From the NCBI GenBank assembly GCA_945928315.1, contig CAMENN010000005.1:1-50579 (forward strand): a DNA stretch of 50,579 nucleotides. The letters run 5' to 3'. The translations under genes were made by a program, and so were the position numbers. The notes beneath the pieces are model-generated. The model made no database searches. It was not told where the DNA came from and saw only the letters and a list, made by a program, of their open reading frames with translations. Shown here one piece after another: positions 1-7,531 of the stretch; within the stretch, counting starts at the first letter, position 1; the number at the start of each line of letters is the position of its first letter. This DNA is from an uncultured Clostridia bacterium (lineage in GTDB: Bacteria; Bacillota; Clostridia; Christensenellales; Aristaeellaceae).

Positions 1-1092
1 TTCAACATGAACAGCGTCGGCCAGATCGAGGCGGCTGTGCGCATCCACGAGCTGCTGCGCTCCGGCGCGATTCTGCAGGGCGCGGAGGCGAGCAACGCCT
101 TTATGGGCGGCGATCTCGACTTCATGCACGGCTCCGCGGAGGCCAAGCGCGCGGGCGCGAAGAACATCGGCGACGCGGTGAAGAAATTCGGCGCGGACAG
201 CAAGGTGCCCGTTGCGCTGCACCTTGACCACGGCAAGAGCCTGGAGACCGTCAGGGCCTGCATCGACGGCGGCTACACCTCCGTCATGATCGACGGCAGC
301 AGCCTGCCCTACGAGCAGAACGTGGAGCTGACCCGCGAGGTCGTCAAATACGCGCACCCCTACGGCGTGACCGTCGAGGGCGAGTTGGGCGTGCTGGCGG
401 GCGTGGAGGACCACGTCTTCAGCGCGACCTCCACCTACACCAACCCCATGCAGGCGCTCGACTTCTTCAAAAAGACCGGCTGCGACGCGCTGGCCATCAG
501 CTACGGCACCTGCCACGGCGCCAACAAGGGCAAGGACACGAAGATCCGCCGCGAGATCGCCATCGCCATCAAGGAGTGCATGATGCACGAAGGCATCGAC
601 GGCTTCCTCGTCAGCCACGGCTCCTCCACCGTGCCGCAGGAGTATGTGCAGCAGATCAACGCAATGGGCGGCCAGCTCGAGAACGCCTACGGCATCGAGG
701 TCGCCCAGCTGGTGGACGTCGCGAAGGCTGGCATCAACAAGATCAACGTGGATACCGACATCCGCCTCGCCTGCACGCGCAACATCATGGAGCTGTTCCG
801 CGACCATCCGGAGCTGAGGAACAGCCCGTCCATCGGCCAGCTCTACCGCGACATGGTGGCCAAGCCCAAGAACTTCGATCCGCGCAACTACGTCGGCAGC
901 ATCATGGACGCGATCATGTACGGCAGGATCGCCGACGAGGACGTCGCGCGCATCGACCGCTGCATGCAGGACGGCGTCATCGAGTCCGTCGCGCCGCTGC
1001 TGGTGCAGTTCGGCAGCTACCGCAAGAGCCACCTCATCGAGCCGGTGACCTGCGAGCAGATGGCCGACCGCTACAAAAAGGAGGGAATCTGA
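1..1092 (+). CDS. Class II fructose-bisphosphate aldolase family protein (5' partial)
   Basis: Zn-dependent aldolase of the class II (CbbA-like) fructose-bisphosphate aldolase family, which cleaves ketose bisphosphates into two triose phosphates in the cytoplasm. The reading frame is open to the first base (FNMNSVGQIEA), matching the GAFNxNNxEQ region of the family, so the first ~20 codons lie outside the window and the ATG at 7 is probably internal. Visible family motifs are HLDHG (catalytic Asp plus metal His), VEGELG, GTCHG, VSHGSSTVPQ and INVDTDIRLA. The C-terminus continues about 70 residues past the barrel core (SHLIEPVTCEQMADRYKK). Its stop overlaps the start of the TIM-like gene by one base, so the two are translationally coupled. 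Linkage to a LarA-type racemase and a TauE exporter leaves the real substrate open. Confidence 0.85.
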   Translation, partial: FNMNSVGQIEAAVRIHELLRSGAILQGAEASNAFMGGDLDFMHGSAEAKRAGAKNIGDAVKKFGADSKVPVALHLDHGKSLETVRACIDGGYTSVMIDGSSLPYEQNVELTREVVKYAHPYGVTVEGELGVLAGVEDHVFSATSTYTNPMQALDFFKKTGCDALAISYGTCHGANKGKDTKIRREIAIAIKECMMHEGIDGFLVSHGSSTVPQEYVQQINAMGGQLENAYGIEVAQLVDVAKAGINKINVDTDIRLACTRNIMELFRDHPELRNSPSIGQLYRDMVAKPKNFDPRNYVGSIMDAIMYGRIADEDVARIDRCMQDGVIESVAPLLVQFGSYRKSHLIEPVTCEQMADRYKKEGI

Positions 1093-1931
1093 TGAAGCAC
1101 ATCTTTCTGAACCTCAAGCGGTTTGACATCTCGCCCGAGCACGGTGGCGTGAACCGCCTCGCCCCGATGCGCGACTGGGGCCGCACGATCGTCGAGCAGA
1201 CGCAGGAGCAGCTGCGCGCGTTCCCAGAGGCAGAGTTCGTCATGTACATGCCCGAGGCGCACCTGATCGCCGCAGCGGCGGCGCGCACGGCGGACAGCCC
1301 GGTGAAGCTGGGCAGCCAGGGCGTCTACCGCGCGGACACCGCGAAGGGCGGCAACTTCGGCGCGTTCACCACGAACCGCACGGGCAACGCCGTGCGCGAG
1401 ATGGGCTGCGAATCGACGCTCATCGGCCACTGTGAGGAGCGAAACGACAAGCGCGGCATCCTCGGGGAGGCGGGCGTCGATCCGGCGGAGGCGGCCTCCG
1501 CGACGAACCGGATTCTGAACGCCGAGATCAAGGCGGCACAGGAGGCGGGGCTGTCCGTGCTCTACTGCATCGGCGAGAAGAGCGAGGAGCAGGAGGCCTG
1601 GCAGGAGGTGCTCGGCGAGCAGCTGGAGATCGGCCTTGAGGGCGTCGATATGAGCCGTGTGGTCATCGCCTACGAGCCGGTCTGGTCGATCGGTCCGGGC
1701 AAGACGCCCGCGGACAAGCCGTACATCGAGAAGATCGCGCGCTTTGTGAAGGAGCGCACGGGCGGTCTGCCGGTGGTCTACGGCGGCGGGCTCAAGAAGG
1801 ACAACGCGCAGATGCTCGCCTCGATCGCGGAGATCGACGGCGGCCTGATCGCGCTGACGCGGTTCACCGGCGAAATCGGCTTCTATCCGGACGAGTACAT
1901 CGAGATCATCCGGACGTATCTGGGAAAATAA
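1092..1931 (+). CDS. Divergent triose-phosphate isomerase family protein
   Basis: A TIM-barrel isomerase expected to interconvert an aldose phosphate and a ketose phosphate. All catalytic landmarks are present: NLK (residues 7-9, substrate Lys), GHCEERN (catalytic His113), AYEPVWSIGPGK (catalytic Glu195, then the flexible loop) and a phosphate-binding YGGGLKK. At 279 residues it is about 30 longer than housekeeping TIM, and NWKMN and GHSERR are altered to NLKRF and GHCEER, so it belongs to a side branch. Such branches include the tetrulose-phosphate isomerases of erythritol catabolism. The ATG overlaps the aldolase TGA by one base. An R repeat pair separates it from the LarA-like gene. It could be the main TIM of the cell or a paralogue for a special sugar; the paralogue is an inference from its divergence and neighbours. 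Confidence 0.8.
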   Translation: MKHIFLNLKRFDISPEHGGVNRLAPMRDWGRTIVEQTQEQLRAFPEAEFVMYMPEAHLIAAAAARTADSPVKLGSQGVYRADTAKGGNFGAFTTNRTGNAVREMGCESTLIGHCEERNDKRGILGEAGVDPAEAASATNRILNAEIKAAQEAGLSVLYCIGEKSEEQEAWQEVLGEQLEIGLEGVDMSRVVIAYEPVWSIGPGKTPADKPYIEKIARFVKERTGGLPVVYGGGLKKDNAQMLASIAEIDGGLIALTRFTGEIGFYPDEYIEIIRTYLGK

Positions 1932-1950
1932 GGGCGAGTTTTCGCCGGAC

Positions 1951-2092
1951 GGCTTGAAACCGCGCGAAGCGGGGAAGGGGTCTGGGGACAATGTCCCCAG
2001 GCCAGGGGTTTGGGGGATGAAATCCCCCAACGTCCCTCATCGCGAAGCGATCCAAGAAGAAAGCAGTCAGGGAGCGAAGCGATACCTGACGG
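1951..2092 (+). repeat. Intergenic R repeat, copy 1a (hairpin-rich)
   Basis: R begins 20 bases after the TIM-like stop with cttgaaaccgcgcgaagc. It contains four hairpins in order: ggggac-aat-gtcccc, gggggatgaaatccccc, atcgcgaagcgat, and a long one closed by gtcaggg/cctgac. GCGAAGC occurs three times. The copy is on the sense strand of the preceding gene, and related copies lie at nine other loci in the window. I see no coding potential in it. Confidence 0.85.
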
Positions 2093-2132
2093 CGGATTTC
2101 CGCATACCCGAATCGTCTATAAACGCATCGCA

Positions 2133-2240
2133 TCAGGCGCGAAGCGGGGAAGGGTCAAGGGGCTAAGCCCCTTGCGGGGTTCAGGGGCAGCGCCCCTGAG
2201 CAGGGTTTGGGACGGCAGTCCCAACGTTCCTGCCCCCAAC
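2133..2240 (+). repeat. Intergenic R repeat, copy 1b (tandem variant)
   Basis: A second R copy in tandem, starting tcaggcgcgaagcggggaag. It carries different but still perfectly paired stems: aaggggctaagcccctt, tcaggggcagcgcccctga and gggacggcagtccc. It ends at cccaacgt and lacks the last two hairpins of full copies. The 12-mer cgcatacccgaa occurs on both sides, at 2101-2112 and 2245-2256. Confidence 0.8.
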
Positions 2241-2280
2241 GTCGCGCATACCCGAAGAACACATCAAGGAGAAGAACGGC

Positions 2281-3777
2281 ATGAAACTTGATTTTGAATA
2301 CGGCAACGGCTTCATGAGCGCCAACCTGCCGGACAATACCGACATCTTCATCCCGGGCGAGACCGTGCCCGATCCCGAGTGCCTGCCGCAGGACTGGGAC
2401 AGCCTGTACAAGGCGACGCTCGATTCCATCCGCCATCCCATCGGCATGGAGCCCCTCGCCGAGCTGGCGCACAAGGGCAGCACCGTCGTCATCGTCATCC
2501 CGGACATCGTCAAGGGCGGCAACCAGCCGACCAGCCACCGCAAGGTCGCCATCCGCGCGTGCCTCGACGAGCTCTACAGCGCGGGCGTCGAAAAGAAGGA
2601 CGTGCTGCTGCTCTTCTCCAACGGCCTGCATCCGCGTGCGACCGTGCAGGAGATGAAGACCATCCTCGGCGACGAGCTGTTTGGTGAGTTCTACTACTCC
2701 GGCCAGATCACCAGCCACGACAGCGAGGACTACGACCACCTCGTCGATCTGGGCTACACCGATCAGGGCGACCACGTCATCATGAACAAGTACGTCTATG
2801 ACGCGGATGTCGCCGTGCTCATCGGCCACACGCAGGGCAACCCCTACGGCGGCTACTCCGGCGGCTACAAGCACTGCGCCACCGGCATCTCCCACTGGCG
2901 CAGCATCGCGGCGCACCACGTGCCGCAGGTCATGCACCGCCCGGACTTCGTGCCCGTGTCCACCAACAGCCTGATGCGCGACAAGTTCGACCGTCAGGGC
3001 ATGCTGATGGAGGAGAAGATGGGCAAGAAGTTCTTCTGCTGCGATGCCGTGCTCGATACCAAATCCCGCCAGATCGAGATCAATTCCGGCTGGGCGAAGG
3101 AGATGCAGCCCGTCAGCTGGAAGACCGCCGACAAGCGCACCTACGTCCACTGGGCCGAGAAGAAGTACGACGTCGTCGTCTTCGGCATGCCCACCAACTT
3201 CCACTACGGCAACGGCATGGGCACCAATCCCATCCAGATGATGCAGGCGCTCTCCGCCCAGGTCATCCGGCATAAGCGTGTGCTCTCCGACCACTGCGTG
3301 TTCATCGTGCCGAGCATCTGCGACGGCTGGTTCCACGAGGAGCGCTGGCCGTATCTGCGCGAGCTGTATGACATGTTCCAGCACGACTATATGCAGACCC
3401 TGCCGGACATGAACCGCTACGGCGAGTACTTCGCCACCAACGAGGAGTACATCCGCAAGTACCGCTTCGCCAATGCGTTCCATCCGTTCCACGGCTTCTC
3501 GATGATGAGCTGCGGCCATCTGGCAGAGATGCACACCAGCGCCATCTACATCGTCGGCGCGCGCGAGCCGGGCATCGCCCGCGGCATGGGCCTCAAGACC
3601 CGCGCAACCGTCGAGGAGGCGCTCGAGGACGCCAAGCGCAAGATCGTCGGTCCGAATCCGAACATCCTCGCGCTGCCGAAGACGTTCACGACGGCGGCCG
3701 TGCACCTGTGCATGAAGGACCCGGCCGAGAACAGCCACTACCGCGACGACGCGCCCGCGCATCCCTGCGGGTGCTGA
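2281..3777 (+). CDS. LarA-family (nickel-pincer) racemase/epimerase
   Basis: Cytoplasmic member of the LarA/DUF2088 family. Characterised members racemise or epimerise 2-hydroxyacids such as lactate or malate using the Ni-pincer nucleotide made by LarB, LarC and LarE. Matching landmarks are the first catalytic His in NGLHPRATVQEM (His117) and a GHTQGN..GGYSGGYKHCATGISH block with His183, Lys197 and His198/His205 as candidates for the Ni-ligand His and the cofactor-attaching Lys. At 498 residues it is about 70 longer than L. plantarum LarA, and the His-to-Lys spacing differs, so lactate is not a safe assumption. The start is supported by AAGGAG 9 bases upstream. No larBCE is in the window. The TauE-type gene follows directly, suggesting that substrate or product is an exported anion. 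Confidence 0.8.
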   Translation: MKLDFEYGNGFMSANLPDNTDIFIPGETVPDPECLPQDWDSLYKATLDSIRHPIGMEPLAELAHKGSTVVIVIPDIVKGGNQPTSHRKVAIRACLDELYSAGVEKKDVLLLFSNGLHPRATVQEMKTILGDELFGEFYYSGQITSHDSEDYDHLVDLGYTDQGDHVIMNKYVYDADVAVLIGHTQGNPYGGYSGGYKHCATGISHWRSIAAHHVPQVMHRPDFVPVSTNSLMRDKFDRQGMLMEEKMGKKFFCCDAVLDTKSRQIEINSGWAKEMQPVSWKTADKRTYVHWAEKKYDVVVFGMPTNFHYGNGMGTNPIQMMQALSAQVIRHKRVLSDHCVFIVPSICDGWFHEERWPYLRELYDMFQHDYMQTLPDMNRYGEYFATNEEYIRKYRFANAFHPFHGFSMMSCGHLAEMHTSAIYIVGAREPGIARGMGLKTRATVEEALEDAKRKIVGPNPNILALPKTFTTAAVHLCMKDPAENSHYRDDAPAHPCGC

Positions 3778-3792
3778 GTGGGGCGGGATGAT

Positions 3793-4578
3793 ATGATATT
3801 CGTCTGCTTTCTTGTCTGCATCCTGAGCACGATGATCGGCGCGATCAGCGGCATCGGCGGGGGCGTCATCATCAAGCCCATGCTCGATATGACGCTGCCG
3901 CTGGGCATGCCCACGATCAGCCTGATCTCCTCGTTTGCGGTGCTGTCGATGTCGCTGTTCAGCGTCGGCAGGAATTATCTTAAAAAGGATCGCCAGACGC
4001 TCAGCCTGCGCGTCGCCGTGCCGCTTGCCATCGGCTCCACGGCGGGCGGCGTGCTGGGCAAGTCGGCGTTCGCCGCGGTGACGGCGATGCTTGCCGCCGA
4101 CCGGCAGGTCAAGGTCGTGCAGAACGTCGTGCTCTTCGCGCTGATGCTCGTGGTGCTCGTCTCGGCCCTGCGCAGCGGAGAGAAGAAGGAGACGCCCGCG
4201 CGCGCGCCGTGGACGGGCCTCGTCGCGGGCCTGATCCTCGGCGTGCTGGCTGCGTTCCTGGGCATCGGCGGCGGCCCGCTGAACATGCTGGCCCTGACGG
4301 GCTTCTACGGCATGCTCCACAAGGAGGGCGCGCTGTACTCGCTGTTCATCATCATCTTCTCGCAGACGGCGGGCATCGTCACCGCGCTGGTCACGGGCAG
4401 CGGCACGATGCCGCAGCTCTCGATGCTCGTCACCGCGTGCGCGGCGGGCATCCTCGGCGGCGTGATCGGCCGGCGCTTTGCCGCGCGGATGAGCAACACT
4501 GCTGTGCGCAGGCTGTACAACGCTGCGCTGGTGTTCATTCTCGCGATCTGCGCGGTCAATATCCTGTCGATTCTCTGA
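3793..4578 (+). CDS. TauE/SafE family anion transporter
   Basis: Integral membrane protein of about eight helices, built from two inverted repeats. Each repeat is marked by a glycine-rich motif: ISGIGGGVIIKP near the N-terminus and LGIGGGPLNML in the middle. TauE/SafE proteins move small anions such as sulfite, sulfoacetate, sulfolactate or other organic acids, often as efflux. I chose the ATG at 3793, preceded by GGGGCGGG. The ORF track begins at a GTG directly after the larA-like stop, which adds only MGRDD. The gene follows the LarA-like gene with no room for a promoter, so the two form one transcript. The substrate cannot be read from sequence. Confidence 0.85.
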   Translation: MIFVCFLVCILSTMIGAISGIGGGVIIKPMLDMTLPLGMPTISLISSFAVLSMSLFSVGRNYLKKDRQTLSLRVAVPLAIGSTAGGVLGKSAFAAVTAMLAADRQVKVVQNVVLFALMLVVLVSALRSGEKKETPARAPWTGLVAGLILGVLAAFLGIGGGPLNMLALTGFYGMLHKEGALYSLFIIIFSQTAGIVTALVTGSGTMPQLSMLVTACAAGILGGVIGRRFAARMSNTAVRRLYNAALVFILAICAVNILSIL

Positions 4579-4584
4579 GCACAC

Positions 4585-4622
4585 AAAAGCGGAGCCTTCC
4601 CGTTCGGGAGGGCTCCTTTTGC
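4585..4622. terminator. Bidirectional Rho-independent terminator
   Basis: GGAGCCTTCCC-gttc-GGGAGGGCTCC followed by TTTT on the + strand, and preceded by CAAAAG, which reads CTTTTG on the - strand. It lies between the convergent TauE-like gene and nth and can serve both. Confidence 0.85.
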
Positions 4623-4638
4623 ATGCGGGCGCACGGCT

Positions 4639-5292
4639 TCAGCCGTTTTGCGCTGTTTCCTTTTCCCCGTTCGCGTAGTCGCACCACGCGCGCAGCGTGC
4701 AGGCTTCGCACGCGGGCTTGCGCGCCGCGCAGACCTGCCGTCCGTGGAAGATGAGCCAGTGGTGCGCGCGGCTCCACTTGTCCTTCGGGATGGCCTGCAT
4801 GAGCTGCTCCTCGGTTTTGAGCACGTCCGGCGCGCTGGCCAGGCCGAGGCGGTTGGTGACGCGGAAGACGTGCGTATCCACCGCGATGGCGTCCGCGCCG
4901 AATGCGCAGCTCATGACCACATTGGCCGTCTTGCGCCCGACGCCGGGCAGCTTCGTCAGCTTTTCGTGATCGGCGGGCACCTCGCCGCCGTACTGCTCCA
5001 CCAGCGCGCGCGCTGTGAGCACGAGATTCTTCGCCTTGTTGTGGTACAGGCCGCAGGTGCGGATGTACGGCTCGACCTCCTCCGGCGTCGCTTTGGCGAG
5101 CGCCTGCGCGTCCGGATAGGCCGCGAAGAGTGCAGGCGTGACCATGTTCACCTTCACATCCGTGCACTGCGCGGAGAGGATGACCGCCAGAAGCAGCTGA
5201 TAGGCGTTGTCAAAATGCAGCGCGGGCCTGGCGTCGGGATACAGGCGCTCCAGCTCGGCGAGAATGTGTTCGTTCTTTTCCTGCCGCGTCAA
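4639..5292 (-). CDS. nth: Endonuclease III (DNA glycosylase/AP lyase)
   Basis: Base-excision repair enzyme that removes oxidised pyrimidines and nicks the abasic site. The 217 residues are the usual family length. The helix-hairpin-helix LPGVGRKTA carries catalytic Lys121, and VDTHVFRV carries catalytic Asp139. The C-terminal [4Fe-4S] ligands follow the exact C-X6-C-X2-C-X5-C pattern (Cys188, 195, 198, 204). It is monocistronic between its own promoter at 5331-5359 and the terminator at 4585-4622. Identification is secure. Confidence 0.97.
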   Translation of the reverse strand: MTRQEKNEHILAELERLYPDARPALHFDNAYQLLLAVILSAQCTDVKVNMVTPALFAAYPDAQALAKATPEEVEPYIRTCGLYHNKAKNLVLTARALVEQYGGEVPADHEKLTKLPGVGRKTANVVMSCAFGADAIAVDTHVFRVTNRLGLASAPDVLKTEEQLMQAIPKDKWSRAHHWLIFHGRQVCAARKPACEACTLRAWCDYANGEKETAQNG

Positions 5293-5330
5293 GTGGATTC
5301 CTTCTTCCTGTGTGGAAAGATGATACCCTG

Positions 5331-5359
5331 ATTATAGCCGTTTTGGCGGGAAAACGCAA
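5331..5359 (-). promoter_or_regulatory. Predicted sigma-A-type promoter of nth
   Basis: On the - strand: TTGCGT (-35), 17-base spacer, TATAAT (-10), about 40 bases upstream of the nth ATG. Confidence 0.7.
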
Positions 5360-5364
5360 GGGCG

Positions 5365-5393
5365 CAAAAACGCCCCGCGTGATCGCGGGGCGG
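5365..5393 (-). terminator. Rho-independent terminator of pfp
   Basis: A perfect 9-bp stem CGCCCCGCG/CGCGGGGCG with a 4-base loop, followed on the - strand by TTTTT. It lies about 40 bases past the pfp stop. Confidence 0.85.
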
Positions 5394-5405
5394 GAGGCTG
5401 TTGAC

Positions 5406-5431
5406 AGGGACGCGAAGCGGACTTGCAGCGC
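5406..5431 (+). repeat. Short dispersed repeat (copy 1 of 2)
   Basis: ggacgcgaagcggacttgca and the following gcgct recur with about three changes at 37682-37706. This copy abuts the pfp stop codon; the other lies in the leader of the RluA gene. It contains GCGAAGC, as R does, but is otherwise different. Confidence 0.5.
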
Positions 5432-5432
5432 T

Positions 5433-6674
5433 TTAATCCTGATCCGCAGGCAGGTGCAGGTGGCGCGGCAGGCCGCCGACCAGGATGCACGGGTCGTCGC
5501 CCTGAATCAGCGGACGGACGTAATCGACGAAGTCCTGCGTCACGTTGGTGCCGTCCTCGGTGATCCAGCTGCGCGGCACGAGCTTTTCGCCGTTGGCGAT
5601 CTTGTGCACGTCGTAGATGCCCGTGGCGGACTGGTACGGATCGTCGGAGACGCGGTCGATGACGACCATGCGGCCGCTGTCGCCCTCGTCCGCGGCCTTG
5701 ACCGCCGCGCCGCCGACCATGAACGCCTCGTTGATGTCCACGCGGGAGGCCAGATGCGACGCGCTGCGCTGGAGCGAGCTGAACTCGACCGCGCGGGTCT
5801 TGCAGCCCATCTCGCGGCTGACGAGATTCGCCAGGTACGTCGCCGAGCCGGTGAGCTGCTTGTGGCCGAACGCGTCCACATAGTCGGAGCCGCCGCCGGC
5901 CTGGCTCACATAGGTGCCGTCCGCCAGGCGGATGCCCTCGGAGATGGCGACGAACACGGTGTTCTTGTGCTCGAGCAGGCTGCGCACCTTCGCCAGGAAC
6001 GCCTCGATGTCAAAGGGCACTTCGGGCAGATAGATGAGATCGACGCCCTCGCAGTCCTCGCCCTTGGCCAGCGCGGCCGCGCCGGTGAGCCAGCCCGCGT
6101 TGCGGCCCATGATCTCGATGATCGTGACCAGCTGCTTCTTGTAGGAGAAGCCGTTGCCGTCGCGGATGACCTCCTTGACGGAGGTGGCGATGTACTTCGC
6201 CGCGCTGCCGTAGCCCGGCGTGTGGTCGGTCAGGGCGAGGTCGTTGTCGATCGTCTTGGGCACGCCGAGGAAGCGCTGCGGCTTGCCGGTGAGCAGCGCG
6301 TAGTCGGAGAGCTTCTTGATGGTGTCCATCGAGTCGTTGCCGCCGATGTAGATGAAGCACTCGATGTTGAGCTTGTCGAGAATGTCGAAGATCTTGACGT
6401 AGATGTCCTGATTCTCGTGGATGGCGGGCAGCTTGTAGCGGCAGGTGCCCAGGAAGGCGGACGGGGTGCGCTTGAGGATCTCGATGTCCAGCTCGTTCTT
6501 GATATAGTCGGACAGATCGACGTACTTCTCATCGAGCAGGCCCTGGATGCCGTAGCGCATGCCGTAGACCTTGTTGAAGCCGCGATCCATGGCCGTCTTG
6601 AACACGCCCGCCAGGCTGGAGTTGATGACAGCCGTCGGGCCGCCGGATTGTCCTACGATGATGTTGCCTTTCAT
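5433..6674 (-). CDS. pfp: PPi-dependent 6-phosphofructokinase
   Basis: Phosphorylates fructose-6-phosphate with pyrophosphate instead of ATP, a reversible glycolytic step in the cytoplasm. Family landmarks are GQSGGPTAVINSS at the N-terminus, GGNDSMDT (Asp114 replaces the Gly of ATP-type enzymes), PKTIDND (Lys140, the PPi-type residue, where ATP enzymes have PGTIDND) and MGRNAGWLTG. The metal-site Asp of GGDG is Asn113 here. The 413-residue start (MKGN) has GGAGGT 8 bases upstream. The longer TTG-initiated ORF in the track would place its start inside that ribosome binding site. It probably works with pgi at 26 kb and the alpha-glucan genes to save ATP during glycogen or starch fermentation. 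Confidence 0.93.
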   Translation of the reverse strand: MKGNIIVGQSGGPTAVINSSLAGVFKTAMDRGFNKVYGMRYGIQGLLDEKYVDLSDYIKNELDIEILKRTPSAFLGTCRYKLPAIHENQDIYVKIFDILDKLNIECFIYIGGNDSMDTIKKLSDYALLTGKPQRFLGVPKTIDNDLALTDHTPGYGSAAKYIATSVKEVIRDGNGFSYKKQLVTIIEIMGRNAGWLTGAAALAKGEDCEGVDLIYLPEVPFDIEAFLAKVRSLLEHKNTVFVAISEGIRLADGTYVSQAGGGSDYVDAFGHKQLTGSATYLANLVSREMGCKTRAVEFSSLQRSASHLASRVDINEAFMVGGAAVKAADEGDSGRMVVIDRVSDDPYQSATGIYDVHKIANGEKLVPRSWITEDGTNVTQDFVDYVRPLIQGDDPCILVGGLPRHLHLPADQD

Positions 6675-6712
6675 GTGTGGGGCACCTCCCAAAGTGATTG
6701 ATCTATGGATTC

Positions 6713-6718
6713 ATTATA
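6713..6718 (-). promoter_or_regulatory. Predicted -10 element of pfp
   Basis: TATAAT on the - strand, 39 bases upstream of the pfp ATG. The -35 region at 17-base spacing (TGGCGC) is poor. Confidence 0.55.
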
Positions 6719-6801
6719 GCATAGGGTGTGAAAAAGCGCCAGAAATAAACGGGCAGAGTGACGGGAAAAACAAAACAGATTGCAGGAAATTGTACAAAAT
6801 A

Positions 6802-6837
6802 GCGTCCATGCGGGAGGAAAATGTCCCGCATGGACGC
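6802..6837 (-). terminator. Perfect 14-bp inverted repeat, possible terminator
   Basis: GCGTCCATGCGGGA, an 8-base loop, then the exact reverse complement. Read on the - strand it is followed by TATTTTGTA, so it may stop transcripts that pass through DUF3343 and the R repeat. It also lies about 85 bases upstream of the pfp -10 and could instead be an operator. The rest of 6719-6996 shows no gene that I can support. Confidence 0.55.
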
Positions 6838-6996
6838 AGGAAGTATGGGGTTCGGTTTTCGGGAAAACCGGGAAAAACGGTGTGCGGGTGGTCTGGACAA
6901 GGGGGACGGGGGCTGCGGCGCGCTGGGCTGGGCGGTATGAAGCGGGGACGGGCTGCGGCGCGCGGTCTGTGGATGGAGCGAAGCCGAGCGGAAGCT

Positions 6997-7160
6997 CCCC
7001 GTCAGGTATCGCTTCGCTCCCTGACTGCTTTCTTTTTTTGATCGCTTCGCGATGGGGACGTTGGGGCTTTGCCCCAAACCCCACAAGGGGCGCCGCCCCT
7101 TGACCCCGCAAGGGACGAAATCCCTTGACCTTTCCTCGCTTCGCGCGGCTTTAAGCGGCC
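6997..7160 (-). repeat. Intergenic R repeat, copy 2
   Basis: On the - strand it starts with ggccgcttaaagccgcgcga just 5 bases after the DUF3343 stop. Stems in order are aagggatttcgtccctt, aaggggcggcgcccctt, ggggcaaagcccc, atcgcgaagcgat and the gtcaggg/cctgac hairpin. It is the only locus here with three variable hairpins all ending at cccaacgt. Confidence 0.85.
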
Positions 7161-7164
7161 TTTT

Positions 7165-7434
7165 CTACATCAAGGGCGTCAGCCGGATGTCCCTCGTCCC
7201 GAAATCGTCCACTCGGTAAAAACCCACCAGCGCGGTGGGGTTCAGCCTGCGGTAGACGGCCATGACCTGCCGAAGCTCACTCAACTCGAACCGCACGGAC
7301 AGCCCGCAGCCGATGGCGACCTGCCGCGGCGTCGAGATCACGCCGGCGGACAGCCCCGCGCGGCGCAGCGCATCCTCCATGCGCAGCACCTGCGTGCGCG
7401 AGCGAAAGGCGGCGATGCCGAAGGATGAATTCAT
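7165..7434 (-). CDS. DUF3343 small protein (putative Se/S carrier)
   Basis: An 89-residue cytoplasmic protein matching the DUF3343 pattern: an opening F-x-S-x-x-x-x-L-x-x-E-x-x-L strand-helix (AAFRSRTQVLRMEDAL), a central ISTPRQVAIGCGLSVRF with the conserved GCG(L/I)S cysteine, and a closing FYRV strand. The ATG at 7434 has GGAGGG 6 bases upstream; the longer ORF start has no site. DUF3343 proteins are proposed sulfur or selenium carriers and are often linked to cysteine desulfurase/selenocysteine lyase genes. Here the divergent partner 97 bases away is exactly such an enzyme, and the two probably share a regulatory region. A carrier role is inference. Confidence 0.75.
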   Translation of the reverse strand: MNSSFGIAAFRSRTQVLRMEDALRRAGLSAGVISTPRQVAIGCGLSVRFELSELRQVMAVYRRLNPTALVGFYRVDDFGTRDIRLTPLM

Positions 7435-7531
7435 ATGCGCTCCCTCCTGAATCTTCCTCGGGGAATCCCTCATATACTGCCAGTGTATGCCGGGCGCCGG
7501 ACGGGGTGCGCCGGCGCGGAGGGGGATGCGC

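Noticed and set aside
1951-2240. R repeats as a CRISPR array
   Set aside because: Copies are dispersed, not regularly spaced, and vary in their stems; no cas genes are present.
2155-4584. 809-codon open frame on the - strand
   Set aside because: Antisense shadow of the LarA-like and TauE-like genes, ending inside an R copy.
5310-6701. 463-codon open frame on the + strand
   Set aside because: Antisense to pfp, whose family motifs are unmistakable.
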